From contig OZ176057.1 of assembly GCA_964247055.1 (NCBI GenBank), positions 5,580,001-5,644,000 of the forward strand: 64,000 nt of DNA. Reading direction: 5' to 3'. A model generated the notes under the pieces. The model ran no database searches, had not been told where the DNA came from, and worked only from the letters and a program-made list of their open reading frames with translations. This stretch comes from Paragordius varius. Lineage: Eukaryota > Nematomorpha. Of this stretch, positions 33,353 through 46,050 are shown piece by piece (the stretch's first letter is position 1; each line of letters opens with the position of its first letter). The translations under genes and the position numbers were made by a program.

Positions 33353-36300
33353 ATGCAAAAAATCAGATTTTTATTTTAATCATTATCTCAATCATTCCAA
33401 ACACCGTATGTGTTGCAATAATTACAGGTAAATTTGACATTATATTTTGACTATTGATAATTTTTTTACTTTATATGAGATTAGTATGCCCTTTAAGACC
33501 AGAGGCGTAGGAGCGGGGAAAGGGCGTCACTGTTGAAAGGGTGCCGAATTTTAAAATTTTTAATTTTATTTAAAAAAATAGGTATTTCAAATTTATTATT
33601 TTAACCCTTTATGAGTGGTTATGACCACGGTTTAATGTTTAAGAAAAATTAGCCTTTTTATCAAGAGTTAATAATTCCATTTGAGGGGTAGTTGTAATTT
33701 CGAGCGGAATACATAAAAAATCATCATATATATTATATAACGAGATAAATTTAAAAACGTGCTTTTGGGTGTGTATAAAAATATTTTTAAAAAAAAGTAT
33801 TTTTAGCCGTCAAAATTATTACTTTTTATATTTTTATGTGGCGAAATAAACTGGCATTCAATGTAATATTGTTATGAATAATTCATTTTAATTTAACAGC
33901 AAGCTTCCGATATTCTTTATAAATTATTTTTAAACTTAATTAAAATTTATATAAATCGTTGTAATAAAACTATATTATATATTTATATTTATATATATAT
34001 ATATATATATAGTATAAATTAAAATTATACGGACAACACGAAATACAAAGATATATATTTTTTACACCATACTTTTTAAAACCTTAATTTTTCTCATATA
34101 AGCTATTTATTTACGATTGTAAAATATAAAATTGATTGTGTTAGTTTTATATATCTCTATTTCTGGTTCAACCATTTAAAACAATGAGTTTCATTGAAAT
34201 AAATTAAAATTTAAATAGTATGGTTGTCATTTAGAAAAAAATAGTTGTTTTATATTTATACATTTTGGTATAATTTTAGTTTTTACTCAATCTATATAAT
34301 GTAACATAATTATATATTATTTTATTAGGTACTGTAACCAAATTTAGTCAATCAACTACGTTTTTGCTGGAATCTCAAAGAGATATAAATTTAACAAATA
34401 GCGAACATAGATCTTATAAATTGGTAAGCTTTAAAGTAAATTAATAATTTATTAAAACCATAAAGATATCAGAAATTATAGTGATATCAAGAACGAATAA
34501 AAAACTAAAACTACAATTTTATTATGATCTTTGGGGTAAAACAAAAATTTAAATGGTAAAATACGTAATTTTTTATTTTACTGTTGTAATCGATTGATTG
34601 GTTTACTATCAAATGAAAAAGGCGAAAATCATGGTTATCATTAAAAAAATATGGTTATTTATGATGTTTATAATTATAGAAGGGGAATCCTGGTGAGGTT
34701 TGTACTGGACAATAGATGTTAATCATAATCCAATAATTAACTTAAAAAAACCCTAAGGAAATGCTAAACAGCAATTGGATATTAAAAAAGATTTATAAAA
34801 TTCCACAAGCCTAAACAGTTGGCTTTCTAAAAAGATATTTGAATAGGATTTAACAAAGTAAAAGTCTTTTATCATACATGTTTTCTTATCAGAAAAAATT
34901 TTCATTTCATAGCTAATTCCGATAATAAGAGTTTTCACAATATGAGATACTCTAACTGTTCTCTTTTAACACTCTACTACATTTTGGGGTAGTTTTGTAT
35001 CATAGAGCCATTTGAAATTTGAATATTTTAAAAATATTCAAAATTACGGCGAATTTATAAATATGCTTTCTTTGGTCTTTTAAGCGCATTTCTGTCGCCA
35101 TTTTATTCTAATTTTTTTAAATCTCTAAAACAGGCAAATAAATGTATATTATGGTTATAAAATGTAAATAATTAACTTTAGGAAGCTTTCAAGCTACATT
35201 TTAGAACCAAAAACTTAAATATATTTTGCCTTTAATATCAGCTGTTCGTTTGAGTCGTGTTTTGTGTCCCAATTTAAGACTTTAGTAGTCACAAAACTGT
35301 GAAAATATAAGCTTTGAGTTAAATGACTAAAATTCAAAAAGTTCATTTATAAAATTGATTTCTGAGATACTAAACTATCCCAAAAGGTAAACTAGGACAA
35401 AAAAGTAAAAAGGTGATAAAGTGTATATCAATATAATTGCAAAATCAAAAAATGAAAAATTGTATTTACTCAACAATTTGTAGCCTCCGAATCCAATAAT
35501 AATTATTTTATTTGAAAAATGAGGAAGAAATCCCTGCTAAATTAGTAAGTTTATCCTCACAATACATAAATTTTTTTATGATATAACACTTAGTTGGCAA
35601 AATATGGATTCCATGGTTTTTAGCGCATTTACATTTTTTTAAAATATTATTTATGAAACATCGAATTAAAACCTTCAATTTTTATTTTACATTGCAAAAA
35701 ACTTTTTATTTCGCTTCATAAATCTTTTGGAGGGACAATTGACAATTATTTTTATAAGTGTTTGTTAGAGTTACAGGGCTATTAAATCGCCTATAAAATA
35801 AGTTTATTAGATTTGTAGCTAAATTATTTTATTATTTATAAACCAGCCTCTTGGATTTAATATAAAATCTCACAAAAAATAAAACCATAAATGCTTATTT
35901 ATTATATCACCATCTTTATTTTTATTTATGCAATAAAAACTGAATTAACGGACAAAATGTAAAGAGATAAAGACAAATTTTTGCTGAAAACAACCTCATA
36001 CATTTTAAAATCTTGATTTTTTAAAAATAACTCATTGTTTTAAATTGCAAAGTATGAAATCGATGAGTGTCTTTGTAAAACAATCTATTATATATTTTAT
36101 AGTTGTGCTTTATAAATTATACGAAAAAATTATGGTTTAAAAAGTAAGGGTGAAAAAATGTGTTTTAATATATTTACGTTATGTCCGTATAATTTTAATT
36201 TTTCTCCATATAATGGTAACCAAAAAGAAATTAAATTGTTTTGACAGTTTCTTAATTATTTAAAATAACCTCATTTGCAAAATAAAAAACAGATATGCAA

Positions 36301-39300
36301 ACAACAAACCTAATTATATATACCACAATTTGAGACATAAGAAATATGAATGGTATTTAAAAATACAATTTAATTAAATAATAAAATTAATTTAAAATTT
36401 CATATAATATGTTTTTTCTAAGTTTTATAAAAATAATTTTAATTTGTAAATAAAAATTTGGATAAGAGAAAGAACACGTGAATACCTCTCTATAAATAGC
36501 GCACCGAAGTATAAGTTGGTTCTTTATTTATATATTATTTTTTATCTGTAAAAAAACGGAAATAAATAAATTTAAATATAAGTACCCAAAGTGACTTGTG
36601 CTACACAATCTCTTAATAAAACGTTAAATTTTATGGTTAAAAATAGACACTCTCATAATATAGCTGCGCTCTATTTATCAATATAAATTTATACAAATAA
36701 TTTACATATATTAAATTAAAATAATTTTGCCCAATTTATAATTGCTTCCGATTGCTGTTTTAACAAATATAATTTTTATGAAAAAGGCTCGAAATGCACC
36801 ATTTATACGATTTACACTTCAAAAATATCCTTAATCATGTCTAGATGATCCTTGAACATTTAAGACAAATTTATTTTGTTAACTTTTATTAATAAAACAT
36901 GTAGGGATATAAACAAAACCGTTTTTGGTTTCACCTTTAAAGATTTTTAAGTTTAGTTATTTGTAATTTGCGTTTATCAACTGATAACCTACTTAATATC
37001 TTGAATATATAAAAAAGGAAAAAAGAGAGATTTAAAAAAAACTATTATTTTAAAATGAATGTTCATTATAAAATTGCAAGTTTTCCAATTATCTCGTTTC
37101 CGCAATATACGGATTCTATTAGATGATGTGTTGATAATGATTATAATATTCGAAACTGTTATTGTGTTTTGTTTTAAAAATAATGCCATGTATTATAATA
37201 ATCTTAATTTTGATAATCTATTGAAAATTTATTATTTTTAAATGAGTTTAGATCGGGGATGCTGAATATGCGGCCCTTTGAGACTTTATGTGCAACCTGC
37301 GAAAAATCTTGATATCCATAATTGATACGAAATGAGCTTATAAAATCTTAATAAAATCAACATTTTTTAAACAATTTTTCTAATTTTGCCCATTCTAATG
37401 GAAGAATTAGAAAAAGTTGTTTGTTGAGTTTTACAGTTATTATATATTTCAAATTTATTATATAGTGCCCATATATTTAAATGCGGCCCGCCAAGCCATT
37501 TGTGTTGGATATCCCTGATTTAGATAATACTTTTCATTTTTCTTATCCTATATTTTATAATATTAGCAATCGAAATGTGCAAAATATTCTAAACAAATTC
37601 AAAGATATACTAAATGCACAAAAAGGTTAGTAATTTGCCTCATCTCAATAATTTTTTAGACTTACCCTAAAATCGGTTTCCAAAGAGTTATTGTATCCTG
37701 TACTATCAAAAGGTATTTTTTATTTGGAGGTGAAAATAAAATTATAAAAACAAAACGTAAAAAATAAAATGCTAATATTTTTCCATTTGATATATATATG
37801 ATTGCTATGTAAAGAATTATATTCACATCCTATTGTGCATAAGCCAAACGATATTTTATTATGAATCAAGATTTAAAAAAATATGTTTGTTTTATTACAA
37901 AATAACAAAGTTTTTACCTTTTGCGTTTAGTTTGTATAATTTAATTTATTTATTGCAATTTATTTCAATAACGAAAGCGTATCTGAATTTGTTTTAGGCA
38001 AACCAACTTTTATTGTTTGGAATGATTCACGCTTCATCCATTATCCAAAGGGAAAAGGAAAAACCAAAGTAAAAAATTTTTTTTTATTCCCATTATTAAA
38101 ATGATGGTTTAGTGAAAGGAATTATTTTTTACAAAAAATACTAAATAAAATCGTTTTTAAACAAATTAATAAATGAATATTTTATTTTGTCTACAAATAA
38201 CTTAAAACTCAAGTTTTCTCTTTGATTTGATTCCCAATTATTCAGTAATATGTAAAATATGAAACTACTATCGTCGCCAGTTCCTATCAAAAAAGCGTTC
38301 GAAAAAAACCTTATATAAAAAATTTAAAAATAAAGTTTTTGAAAGTGCATAAAAATCAATATTATTCATATACTAACTAAAATATCATTATTAAACAGCT
38401 ATAAATAAATATAACAAAAAATATTTCCCTGATTAAAAATGTAAATTAATATTTTGCTGCATAGTTATGCCCGAAAATTTCACTTTTGCAATACAATGTT
38501 GGCAATCATAGTATGTGCCGATTAACTCAAGAAACGGGGAAAACAATCAATAAGGGAATTGTTAAAGTCAAAATCCATAATTTACAACATTTTCTTCCCA
38601 AGTTATTATATTAAATATTCCTACACCTCAAACTCTTAAAAGTTTATATTCCCTAACAATTTGAATTCACCCAAAAATAAATATATGTTTTTGGGATAAT
38701 ATAACTCATCATTAATAAGATTAATTTCTTTATGCATAGTTGATTATTTTTCAGTATTAAATTAATTTAAAACAAATTTTTATTTTTTAAATTCATAAAA
38801 TAGGTGATTTCTAATATTTAAAAACACATAATTAATTTTAGGCTGAATATGAATCGTTCAAAGGTGAATCGAATTGTTCGAGGGTGAATTTGAATTGTTC
38901 AAGAATAAATTTGAGGTTTAAATGGTATATGTAAATAAATTTTAAAATTGCCTTAAGTGGTGTCGCTAAAATTATATATTACTATGTTTTAAATAAATAC
39001 TTAATCGTTTTTAATAGTATGGTATAATACATTGCCAACTTTTCATTAATTACTGCCAGATAGCATTATTTATATTTCAATGCGTAAAATACTATTTACA
39101 TTATATATTTAATGGTTGCTTATTTAACAGTATAGTTGGACAATCTGAAAAACAGTAGCGTATGGAGAAAACAACAAAATGTTAAAAAAAAATTTTTTTC
39201 TTTCTTTTTTTTCCATACACTACTGTGTTGCATATTGCCCAATATAGTGTAAAATAAGCAACCATTAAAATGCATATTGTAATAAAAATAGTTTTAAGTA

Positions 39301-42300
39301 CACAGCTGTATTGAGGTTAATAAACTTCATAATCAACCTCTTTTAATGTTATAACAAGTGTAAAAATGTTTATTTTAAAAGAAAAACTAGATTTTAACCT
39401 TATGAATTTTATTTTATACGGGTTTAAATTGTAATTAATAAATGAATGATATTAATGATTTGGTGGGTGAATATTTTAAAATCTTTATAAAAATATACTA
39501 GAATAGGATATTTTGCATATTTTATGGAAATCAATGATTGTAACCAATAAGTGATTAATTTTAGTGATGATGATATACAGTATGAAGCTAGAAAGTTATT
39601 AATTTCATTGTCAAATAGCTTATACAACAAAGGGCAGTATTATTGGCTTATAATTATTTTTTTCGCTTTTTACTATTTAATAAGTCAATAATACTCTTTG
39701 CTGCATATGCTATTCAATTAATAACTTTCTAGCAATATATACTTACTCTTATTTTTTAGCTCAATCTAATATAGGATGAAGTAGTTTATTTGAAGATATA
39801 CCTACATAGTTTCTAACATAATATATTTCTATAAATACAGTGTTGCAGGTAGTTCATAACTTTTATTATATTATATTTTTATAAAAATATTTATTTAATA
39901 AACTGTTTTAAATTATCATGTATTTTTATAAAATTAAACTCTAATTTTATAATATACCATTTACAGTTCAAATTCACCATGGAACAATTTAAATTCACCC
40001 TCGGACAAACCAACCCTAAAATAAATTATATGCTTATTAATGTTAAAATAATATTTTTAAAAAATAATATTTTTTTAAATTATTATAATACTGAAAAAAT
40101 AATAAACTGTACTATAAAAATATATTTTATATCAATAATGAGTTATATTAGCCCGAAAACACATAATTTATTTTTAGGGTGTATTTGAACTGTAAATGTA
40201 ATACCATACAAAAAATTTTAAGCTGTTTTTAAACGGAAAAATATTTTCTTTGTTCGATAAGAATCGACCAAATTCATATTTATAATTATTATATTACATA
40301 TTCCATGTAGCAAATATTTATATATTAAATAATACTTATTTTAGCCGAACATTATAAAGTAACTAACTATAAGTTGATTTAAAATTTTTAATCAACGAAA
40401 AAAATAATTATAAACTATTATAAAAAGATTCATTTAGCTTGCAATGAAATCGCCGCAGCCAATACAATGTGGCCTAATTGTAGAATCCCAGATGTTGAAA
40501 AGTAAACTACAGTAAAAATTGAAATTATACGGACAAAACGTATTAAAAATAAAGACAAATATTTTTTTATAAGAACGTCTTACTTTATAAACTGTTTTTT
40601 TTATAAACACATTTTTTTAGACTGCAAATTATGAATAGACGTATAAATTAGTGACACAATTAATATTTCAAAACTGTAATAAACAGGTTATGTGGTTAAG
40701 ATTAAAAAAGTATGGTCGTCTTTCGAAAAAAATTGTCTTTTAAATTTTACATTTTGTCCGTATAATTTCAAAATTTATCATTTTTAATTAACATTCATTT
40801 TCTTGTCTTTTTTTCAAAATTATAATTAATAAGCGATTTGTTAATAATTTAAAATAATTTTTATGTTTCTCAATTTTAATAAGAATTTTAAATTTTGCAC
40901 CGGGGCAAAATATATGCATATTTTAGTTATATTCAACAAAGATTAAATTATTTAAAATTATCAATGAGCCTATTAGTTCATATGAGAAAATCTATTTTAA
41001 ACGTTTTACAGTAAAAATTGATATCATACTATGGACTAACGTGAAAATATAAAGACAAATATTTTTTTCAAATGACAACCCCATACTTTGACAAATCTTG
41101 CTTTTTCCATATAAGCCATTTAATGTAAAATATGTAATGATTGTGAGTAATATACATTTCTATTTGACACTTGCAATATTAAATAATGAATTTTATTGAA
41201 AAAAATAAGATTTAAAAAGTAGTATGGGGTTGTCTTTTAGAAAAAAATATTTGTCTTTATATTATTACGTTTTGTCCGTATAATTTTTAAAATTTTTACT
41301 GAAAATTTCAATTGTAATTATATAATGATTGGGTTCCAATTTATTTCTCTATAATACTTTACAGTTTAAATTATATGGAAAAGAATTAGTTTATGGCTGT
41401 TTAAAAAAACATTTTTACATTCTGTGTGTACCTTAAAATTTTACAGTATGCATTTTAATGGTTGCTTTTTCACACTATAATTGGGCAATTTGCAACACAG
41501 TAGTGTATGGAAAAAAGAAGGGAAATAATTGTTTATTCGACATTTTGTTGTTTTTTCCATTCATTACTGTGTGCTGTTAAAAATAACCCTACTACAGTGT
41601 AAAATAAGCAACACTATTAAAATGTATACTGTAATGTAAAATACACCGATTTTTATTGAGACAGAATGAATGAAACAAATTGGTTGCAAATCATAACTTC
41701 GATCGTGACAGCTGATGATTTAAGTAAAAATTTTATTTTATACAGAGCTTATATTTAAAAAGTATGGGCCAAGTCAATTTTACCCCTAAATCTTTAAATA
41801 CACGATTTCCAAGGGCTGAAATCAATAAAAAAATTAAGATATTTTGCAAACATACATTAAAAATTATAGACATAAAGAGTGAAAAATTAATATATAGTTG
41901 TGTAAAAAAAGCCTAAAAATTGAACGATTTTTTTATTCTATAAAATTATCACAGGGATGTCCAACGCAAATCGTGTCGCAATTCGCCTTTTTAACTCAAA
42001 GAACCCGACAGGCTGCATTAAAAATATATATATGGGCATTAATTTTTTATCAATATATCATTTTTATCTAATTCAATGCCAATGGATAAATGTACACAAA
42101 TTTGTTAAAGATATCAATTTTACTGAAAATTTGTAATATTTATGCGAGCCTCATGTTGAATACCCCTGGTTAAATAAGCCCTTAGAATTCCTAGATTCCA
42201 ATTTAAATTCCTATTTTGCTTTTTTGAAATAGGAATATTAGATAACTATTTTAAAACATATTTACATAATAATACTCAAAATTATAAAACCATGTGTTTC

Positions 42301-43475
42301 TATGTTTTACGATATAGATAAAACTAGGATAATTGGGCGAAATCGAGACATGAAAACGTTAGAATTCCCATTTTATGTATGTATGATAATATATTTAATT
42401 TAACTTTTTAGTATTAAATATAAGTTAGAAATTATATAGATAAAAGGTCTAAAACATTAAGAATATTTTTTAAAAACAACCCCATACTTTTAATTTCTTG
42501 ATTTTTTCTAATATAACTCATTGTTTTAATTGGCAAATTATAAAAAAGATAATGTATATTGGTACATAATAAATAATATATTTTGTATTAAATGACTTCC
42601 ATAAAAAAAATTCGCTTCAAAATGGTTGTTTTTTGAAACCAAAATTTTTGTTTTTTTATTAGTAATTACAAGTTTTATCCGTATTATAGTGTGGATTTTA
42701 ATGAATGGTTGCTTATTTCACACTATAGTATGGCGATTCGCAACATAGGAATGTATATGGAAAAAACAATCAACAAAATATTTAAAAAACAATTTATTCC
42801 TTTTTTTTTACATACAATCCTACTAAATACACAACTATTGTGTGAAATAAGCAACCATTCATTAAAATGCATACTGTGTAATATATAAATTTTTACAGTA
42901 AAAACTGAAATTATAATACGGAGAAAACGTAAAAATATAAAGAAAAATATTTTTTTCTAAAAGATAGACATACTTTTTAAATCTTGATTTGTTTCAATAT
43001 AATTCATTTTTTAAATGGCAAAGTATGAAATAGAGATATATATATATATATATATTACTAACACAATCGATTCTAGATTTTACGATTGTAACTAAATAGC
43101 TTATAGGGAAAAAATTAAAGGTTTAAAAAGTATGGTGGTTGTTTTTTAGAGAAAAAAATATTTGTCTTTATATTTTACGTTTTTTGTCCATCCGTATAAT
43201 TTCAATTTTTACACTGTACTGTATTTTCACTTATCTAGCTTTGTCCAGCCGCCAAGTTAATTACTTATGAAATATATTGCGTCCTGGGTATTTTTCGTAA
43301 TAAAGAACCCATCTATATAAAAAATTACACGCATTTCCAGGATATGTTTAAACATATTGTACCGTATGGGACGAATGAATATATCGAATTGCAAAGTACA
43401 CTTAAAAAACAGTCTCAACACAAATACAATGCCATCGATAAACTCTTGAATGAATGGGGAAATAAATTAACATAA
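33353..43475 (+). CDS. Duplicated secreted-protein gene, copy A (multi-exon, unrecognised)
   Basis: Exons conserved with copy B: 33353-33427 (signal peptide), 34329-34423, 37567-37625 (5' limit uncertain), 37998-38068, 38465-38601 and 43239-43475 (terminal, TAA). GT and AG flank each. They read in part TVTKFSQSTTFLL, NRNVQNILNKFKDI, KPTFIVWNDSRFIHYPKG, NVGNHSMCRLTQETGKT, and finally LCPAAKLITYEIYCVLG to NEWGNKLT. Exon pairs 3-4 and 4-5 join in phase. At least one exon is missing from my model between exons 2 and 3, and one between 5 and 6. In the terminal exon nearly all differences from copy B are silent, so the protein is or was under selection. In copy A the first exon has one base less than in copy B just after the ATG, and the signal-peptide frame is lost. 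This copy may be dead or may start elsewhere. The family is unknown; cysteine spacing hints at small extracellular domains. A TATA-like CCTATAAATA lies about 80 bp upstream. Confidence 0.6.
34010..34295. mobile_element. TA-site MITE, CAGTAAAAATTG family
   Basis: ATTATACGGACAACACG in the left arm; AGTATGGTTGTCATTTAG and TTTTAGTTTTTACTC in the right arm. Preceded by a TA microsatellite (33985-34010). Present also in copy B. Confidence 0.6.
34430..35920. other. Intronic sequence conserved between both duplicates
   Basis: Similar to 46450-48005. A minus-strand frame of 61 codons at 34753-34938 is not preserved in copy B and is rejected. No element ends are seen. A missing exon of the duplicated gene may lie here. 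Confidence 0.35.
35925..36205. mobile_element. TA-site MITE, CAGTAAAAATTG family
   Basis: Eroded copy with AACGGACAAAATGTAAAGAG at the left and TATGTCCGTATAATTTTAAT at the right. The matching copy is near 48015-48280. Confidence 0.55.
36484..36520 (+). promoter_or_regulatory. Conserved TATA-type promoter-like block
   Basis: CTCTCTATAAATAGCGCACC followed by GAAGTATAAGTTGGTTC is preserved almost without change in both duplicates (also near 48299). Such strict conservation amid drifting introns suggests a core promoter, possibly an internal one for the downstream exons. Confidence 0.3.
37254..37517. mobile_element. hAT-like non-autonomous element with near-perfect 8-bp duplication
   Basis: Starts CGGGGATGCTGAATATGCGG and ends GTTGGATATCCCTG. 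GTTTAGAT (37246-37253) and ATTTAGAT (37518-37525) flank it. It lies immediately before exon 3 of the duplicated gene. The copy-B counterpart begins at 49077 and has lost its right end. Confidence 0.7.
38640..38929. mobile_element. TATACCATTT-superfamily element, AATTCACCC family, left end eroded
   Basis: The right arm has GAATTGTTCGAGGGTGAATT and ends TTTAAATGGTATA. The left arm keeps only one unit (TTTGAATTCACCC). Confidence 0.5.
39100..39272. mobile_element. GGTTGCTTATTTCACAC-family inverted-repeat element
   Basis: The left arm ATGGTTGCTTATTTAACAGT mirrors the right arm AAAATAAGCAACCATTAAAA. CAGTAGCGTATGG occurs internally, so this family and the CAGTAGCGTATGG family overlap. Confidence 0.6.
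39567..39752. mobile_element. TA-site MITE, CAGTATGAGTAAG family
   Basis: Begins CAGTATGAAGCTAGAAAG and ends CTAGCAATATATACTTACTC. Counterpart in copy B at 51022-51210. Confidence 0.65.
39953..40205. mobile_element. TATACCATTT-superfamily element, AATTCACCC family
   Basis: Starts TATACCATTTACAGTTC with AATTCACCATGGAACAATTT. The middle is TCAATAATGAGTTATATTAG and the right arm is shortened to one unit. It is the best uninterrupted comparison for the split copy at 19409-30389. Confidence 0.6.
40509..41300. mobile_element. Two TA-site MITEs, CAGTAAAAATTG family
   Basis: 40509-40775 (TTGAAATTATACGGACAAAA at the left, TGTCCGTATAATTTC at the right) and 41008-41300 (left CAGTAAAAATTGATATC, right TTTGTCCGTATAATTT). 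Both have counterparts in copy B at 52001-52290 and 52528-52800. Confidence 0.65.
41455..41632. mobile_element. GGTTGCTTATTTCACAC-family inverted-repeat element
   Basis: The left arm ATTTTAATGGTTGCTTTTTC and the right AAAATAAGCAACACTATTAA, with ACAGTAGTGTATGG and CATTACTGTGT inside. Confidence 0.6.
41953..42171. mobile_element. hAT-like non-autonomous element
   Basis: Starts CAGGGATGTCCAACGCAAAT and ends ATGTTGAATACCCCTG. The counterpart in copy B is 53457-53687. Confidence 0.6.
42687..43220. mobile_element. One GGTTGCTTATTTCACAC-family element and one CAGTAAAAATTG-family MITE
   Basis: 42687-42880 has TGAATGGTTGCTTATTTCAC mirrored by AAATAAGCAACCATTCATTA. 42898-43220 starts CAGTAAAAACTGAAATTATA and ends with TCCGTATAATTTCAATTTTT. 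A (TA)n run lies at 43036-43056. Confidence 0.6.
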
Positions 43476-43849
43476 TATTATGATTAAATATAAATATATT
43501 TTTTGGGACAATTTAAACTATTTTTTCATTAAAAAAATAGATCAATTATACCATGAAGAGAGTGAGTGTTTATAATTTCGTATATAATTGTTAATAAATT
43601 ACCAAATATTTATATTAAATTCCTCAAACGTTAACCAATGTCCGGTTAAAATAAAAAGTTAACTACAAATATTTTAAAAACAAGTGGATTTTCAACTACA
43701 TAAAACTATGTAATTCTTAATTATATGTTTGAATATATAGATTCAACCCCATTTCATAACCCAAAAGAATATTAAAAATTACGTTCCGTATAATTTTAAT
43801 TTAAACTGTATGTCGTCGTTTTGTCTTTCCATATAATTTCAATTTTTAG

Positions 43850-43950
43850 TATACCATTTGCACTTCAAGAGTGTCTTTAACACTTCAAGTTGGTCGTTTA
43901 AAATTTCTAAATTTTGATTTAACCATAATTTTTGCCTGTATTTTTTTATT
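43850..43950. mobile_element. TATACCATTT-superfamily end, CACTTCAAG family
   Basis: Starts TATACCATTTGCACTTCAAG. It continues with TTTAACACTTCAAGTTGGTC. Only the left end is present; it abuts the orphan histone 3' sequence. Confidence 0.5.
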
Positions 43951-43960
43951 TATAGATTAA

Positions 43961-44110
43961 AATAAACACCCAACAGCCCTTTTTAGGGCTACCTATACAT
44001 GTACATTCAATAAATGTTTCAATTAGTTAATATTTGTTTTACACCATTTATATAATAAGTAGTCTTGTGTTTGCTAAGTTATCTAGTACATCTGTTCGTT
44101 CTCTTCCTTT
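43961..44110 (+). pseudogene. Orphan histone 3' end (stem-loop and flank without a coding region)
   Basis: CCAACAGCCCTTTTTAGGGC then TACCTATACATG repeats the H2B 3' region (18988 onward) and stays similar for about 130 bp, including TTCAATAAATGTTT and TATATAATA. The stem is 43975-43980 with 43985-43990. No histone reading frame precedes it. It sits exactly in the short gap between the two segmental duplicates. Confidence 0.8.
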
Positions 44111-44303
44111 ATCGGATTTTGAACCTTAAGTAGTCTTCCGGGATAACAATAGAATGCATTCAAAAATGATTTTGCCAACTATCAACGGCACATAGAATTA
44201 GGTAATTGTATAGAAAGATATAAAGTTAAAGAATGGACATACGTACTCAGTTGTGTTTTTATTTCTCAGTTTTTTATAAATCATAGATTGTAAAAACCAA
44301 TAT

Positions 44304-44653
44304 TATACCATTTACAAAATTCAAATTAACCCTTGAATAATTCAAATTCACCCTCAACAATATAAATTCACCCTAGTCAATTTAAATTCACCCTAAAAAT
44401 ATATGTGTTTTGGGGATAATATAGCTCATCATTAATATGAAATATATTTTTATGACATTTCTTATTTTTTCAGCTTATATTAATTTTAGACAGAATTTCA
44501 TATTTTAAAAATATTATAAAATAAAGGAAATTTTTAATCTTAAAAAACACATAATTAATTTTAGGGTGAATTCGAATTGTTTGAGAGTGAATTGGAATTG
44601 TTCAAGGGTGAATTTGATTTTTTCAATGGTGAATTTGAACCGTTAATGGTATA
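44304..44653. mobile_element. TATACCATTT-superfamily element, AATTCACCC family
   Basis: Counterpart of 31334-31680. TATACCATTTACAAAATTC at the left; GTTCAAGGGTGAATTTG at the right; ends GTTAATGGTATA, directly followed by the empty TAA site. Confidence 0.7.
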
Positions 44654-44807
44654 TAATATGAACGGATACTAAAAACTACATAATCTATAATGTACACTCC
44701 TTATACTACTATTTTTACAATACACTATTTGTTTAAATAAGGGTAAACAAGCCGCATTAAAGTACATATAGGTTAAAATAAATTAATATTGTTGTTTCAA
44801 CTTGTAC

Positions 44808-44933
44808 AGTAACGTATGGTAACAAACAACAAATGTATAAAAATAATCATCATTTTTCCCTATTATTATACAATTTTGATATATTTAATTATAAGCAAAC
44901 GTTGTTTTATGCCATACGCTACTGTATATTATG
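44808..44933. mobile_element. CAGTAGCGTATGG-family inverted-repeat element
   Basis: CAGTAACGTATGGTAACAAA at the left and TGCCATACGCTACTG at the right. Counterpart of 33093-33210. Confidence 0.65.
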
Positions 44934-45080
44934 TTAAATCAATTTAACGGATATGAACTCACATTATGTGTTGTTTGTCCTATAAATATATATATATATA
45001 TATATGTTTATACAGGATTATATATGCTTTAAATTTGTAGTTTGCTAGCTAATTATTACTCTAAAGATTAAAAAAGCACA

Positions 45081-46002
45081 ATGCACAAAAACCAGATTTT
45101 TATTTTAATCATTATCTTAATCATTCCAAACACCGTATGTGTTGCAATAATTACAGGTAAATTTGACATTATATTTTGAGGATTATTTGATAATTTTTTT
45201 ACTTTATTCAAGAATTAGCATGCCCTTTTTAGCCCAGAGGCGCACAGTTGAAAGGGTGCCGAATTTTAAAATTGTTTAATATTATTACAAAAAATAGGTA
45301 TTTCAAAGTTATTATTTTATTTATGAGTGGTCATGACCACGGTTTGAAGTTTAAGTCATATTAGCCATTTATATCAAGTGTTAAATAATTTCTTTTAATG
45401 GGTATCTAATTTCGAGCGGATAACATATAAAAATCATGATATATATTATATAATGAGGAGACAAATTTAGAAACATGCATTCTATCAATTGGGCGCGTAA
45501 TTCAATTAAAAATATTTTTTACTAAAAGTTAGTATGCATCTCAATCTACCCGCCAAAAATAATACTTTTGATTTTATTATGTGGCGAAAGAAACTGGCAT
45601 ATACAGTAAAAACTGAAATTATACAGACAAAACGTAAAAATATAAAGACAAATATTTTTTTCTAAAAAATAACCATACTTATTTAATCTTGATTATTTAT
45701 ATAAAACTCAATTTTAAACTCTAAAGAATAGATGTATATTGGTAACACAATTAATTACATATATTACGATTGCTATTGATTGATTATAATAGGATAAATT
45801 ATGGTTGTCTTTAAAAAAAGTCTTTATATTTTTAAGTTTTGTCCGTATAGTTTCAATATTTAGTGTAAGGTATTTTATTAAAAATATAATTAGTAACTAG
45901 TAAATATTTTGATTCTACTTTGACACCAAACTTCCGATAATAATTTATAAATTATTTTTTAAATTAAATTATAATATCTATAAATCGTCGTAATAATAAC
46001 TC

Positions 46003-46050
<48 letters not shown>

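Larger units (their letters stand above)
31183..43845 (+). repeat. Segmental duplication, copy A
   Basis: The order of genes and small elements matches 44155-55295 throughout. Alignable start: TGCATTCAAAAATG; alignable end: AAAAGAATATTAAAAATTACG plus about 100 bp. Copy A is longer mainly because of the 1252-bp palindromic element and other indels. Exon 1 is offset by 11728 between copies and exon 2 by 12023. Non-coding parts differ by many small changes, so the duplication is not recent. Confidence 0.9.

Noticed and set aside
34753-34938. 61-codon minus-strand frame in intron 2 of copy A
   Set aside because: Not preserved in copy B and without coding features.
37567-37625. Alternative reading of exon 3 (QSKCAKYSKQIQRYTK), in which both A/B differences are silent
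   Set aside because: In that frame it cannot join exon 4 without an immediate stop, whereas the NRNVQNILNKF frame joins exon 4 in phase.
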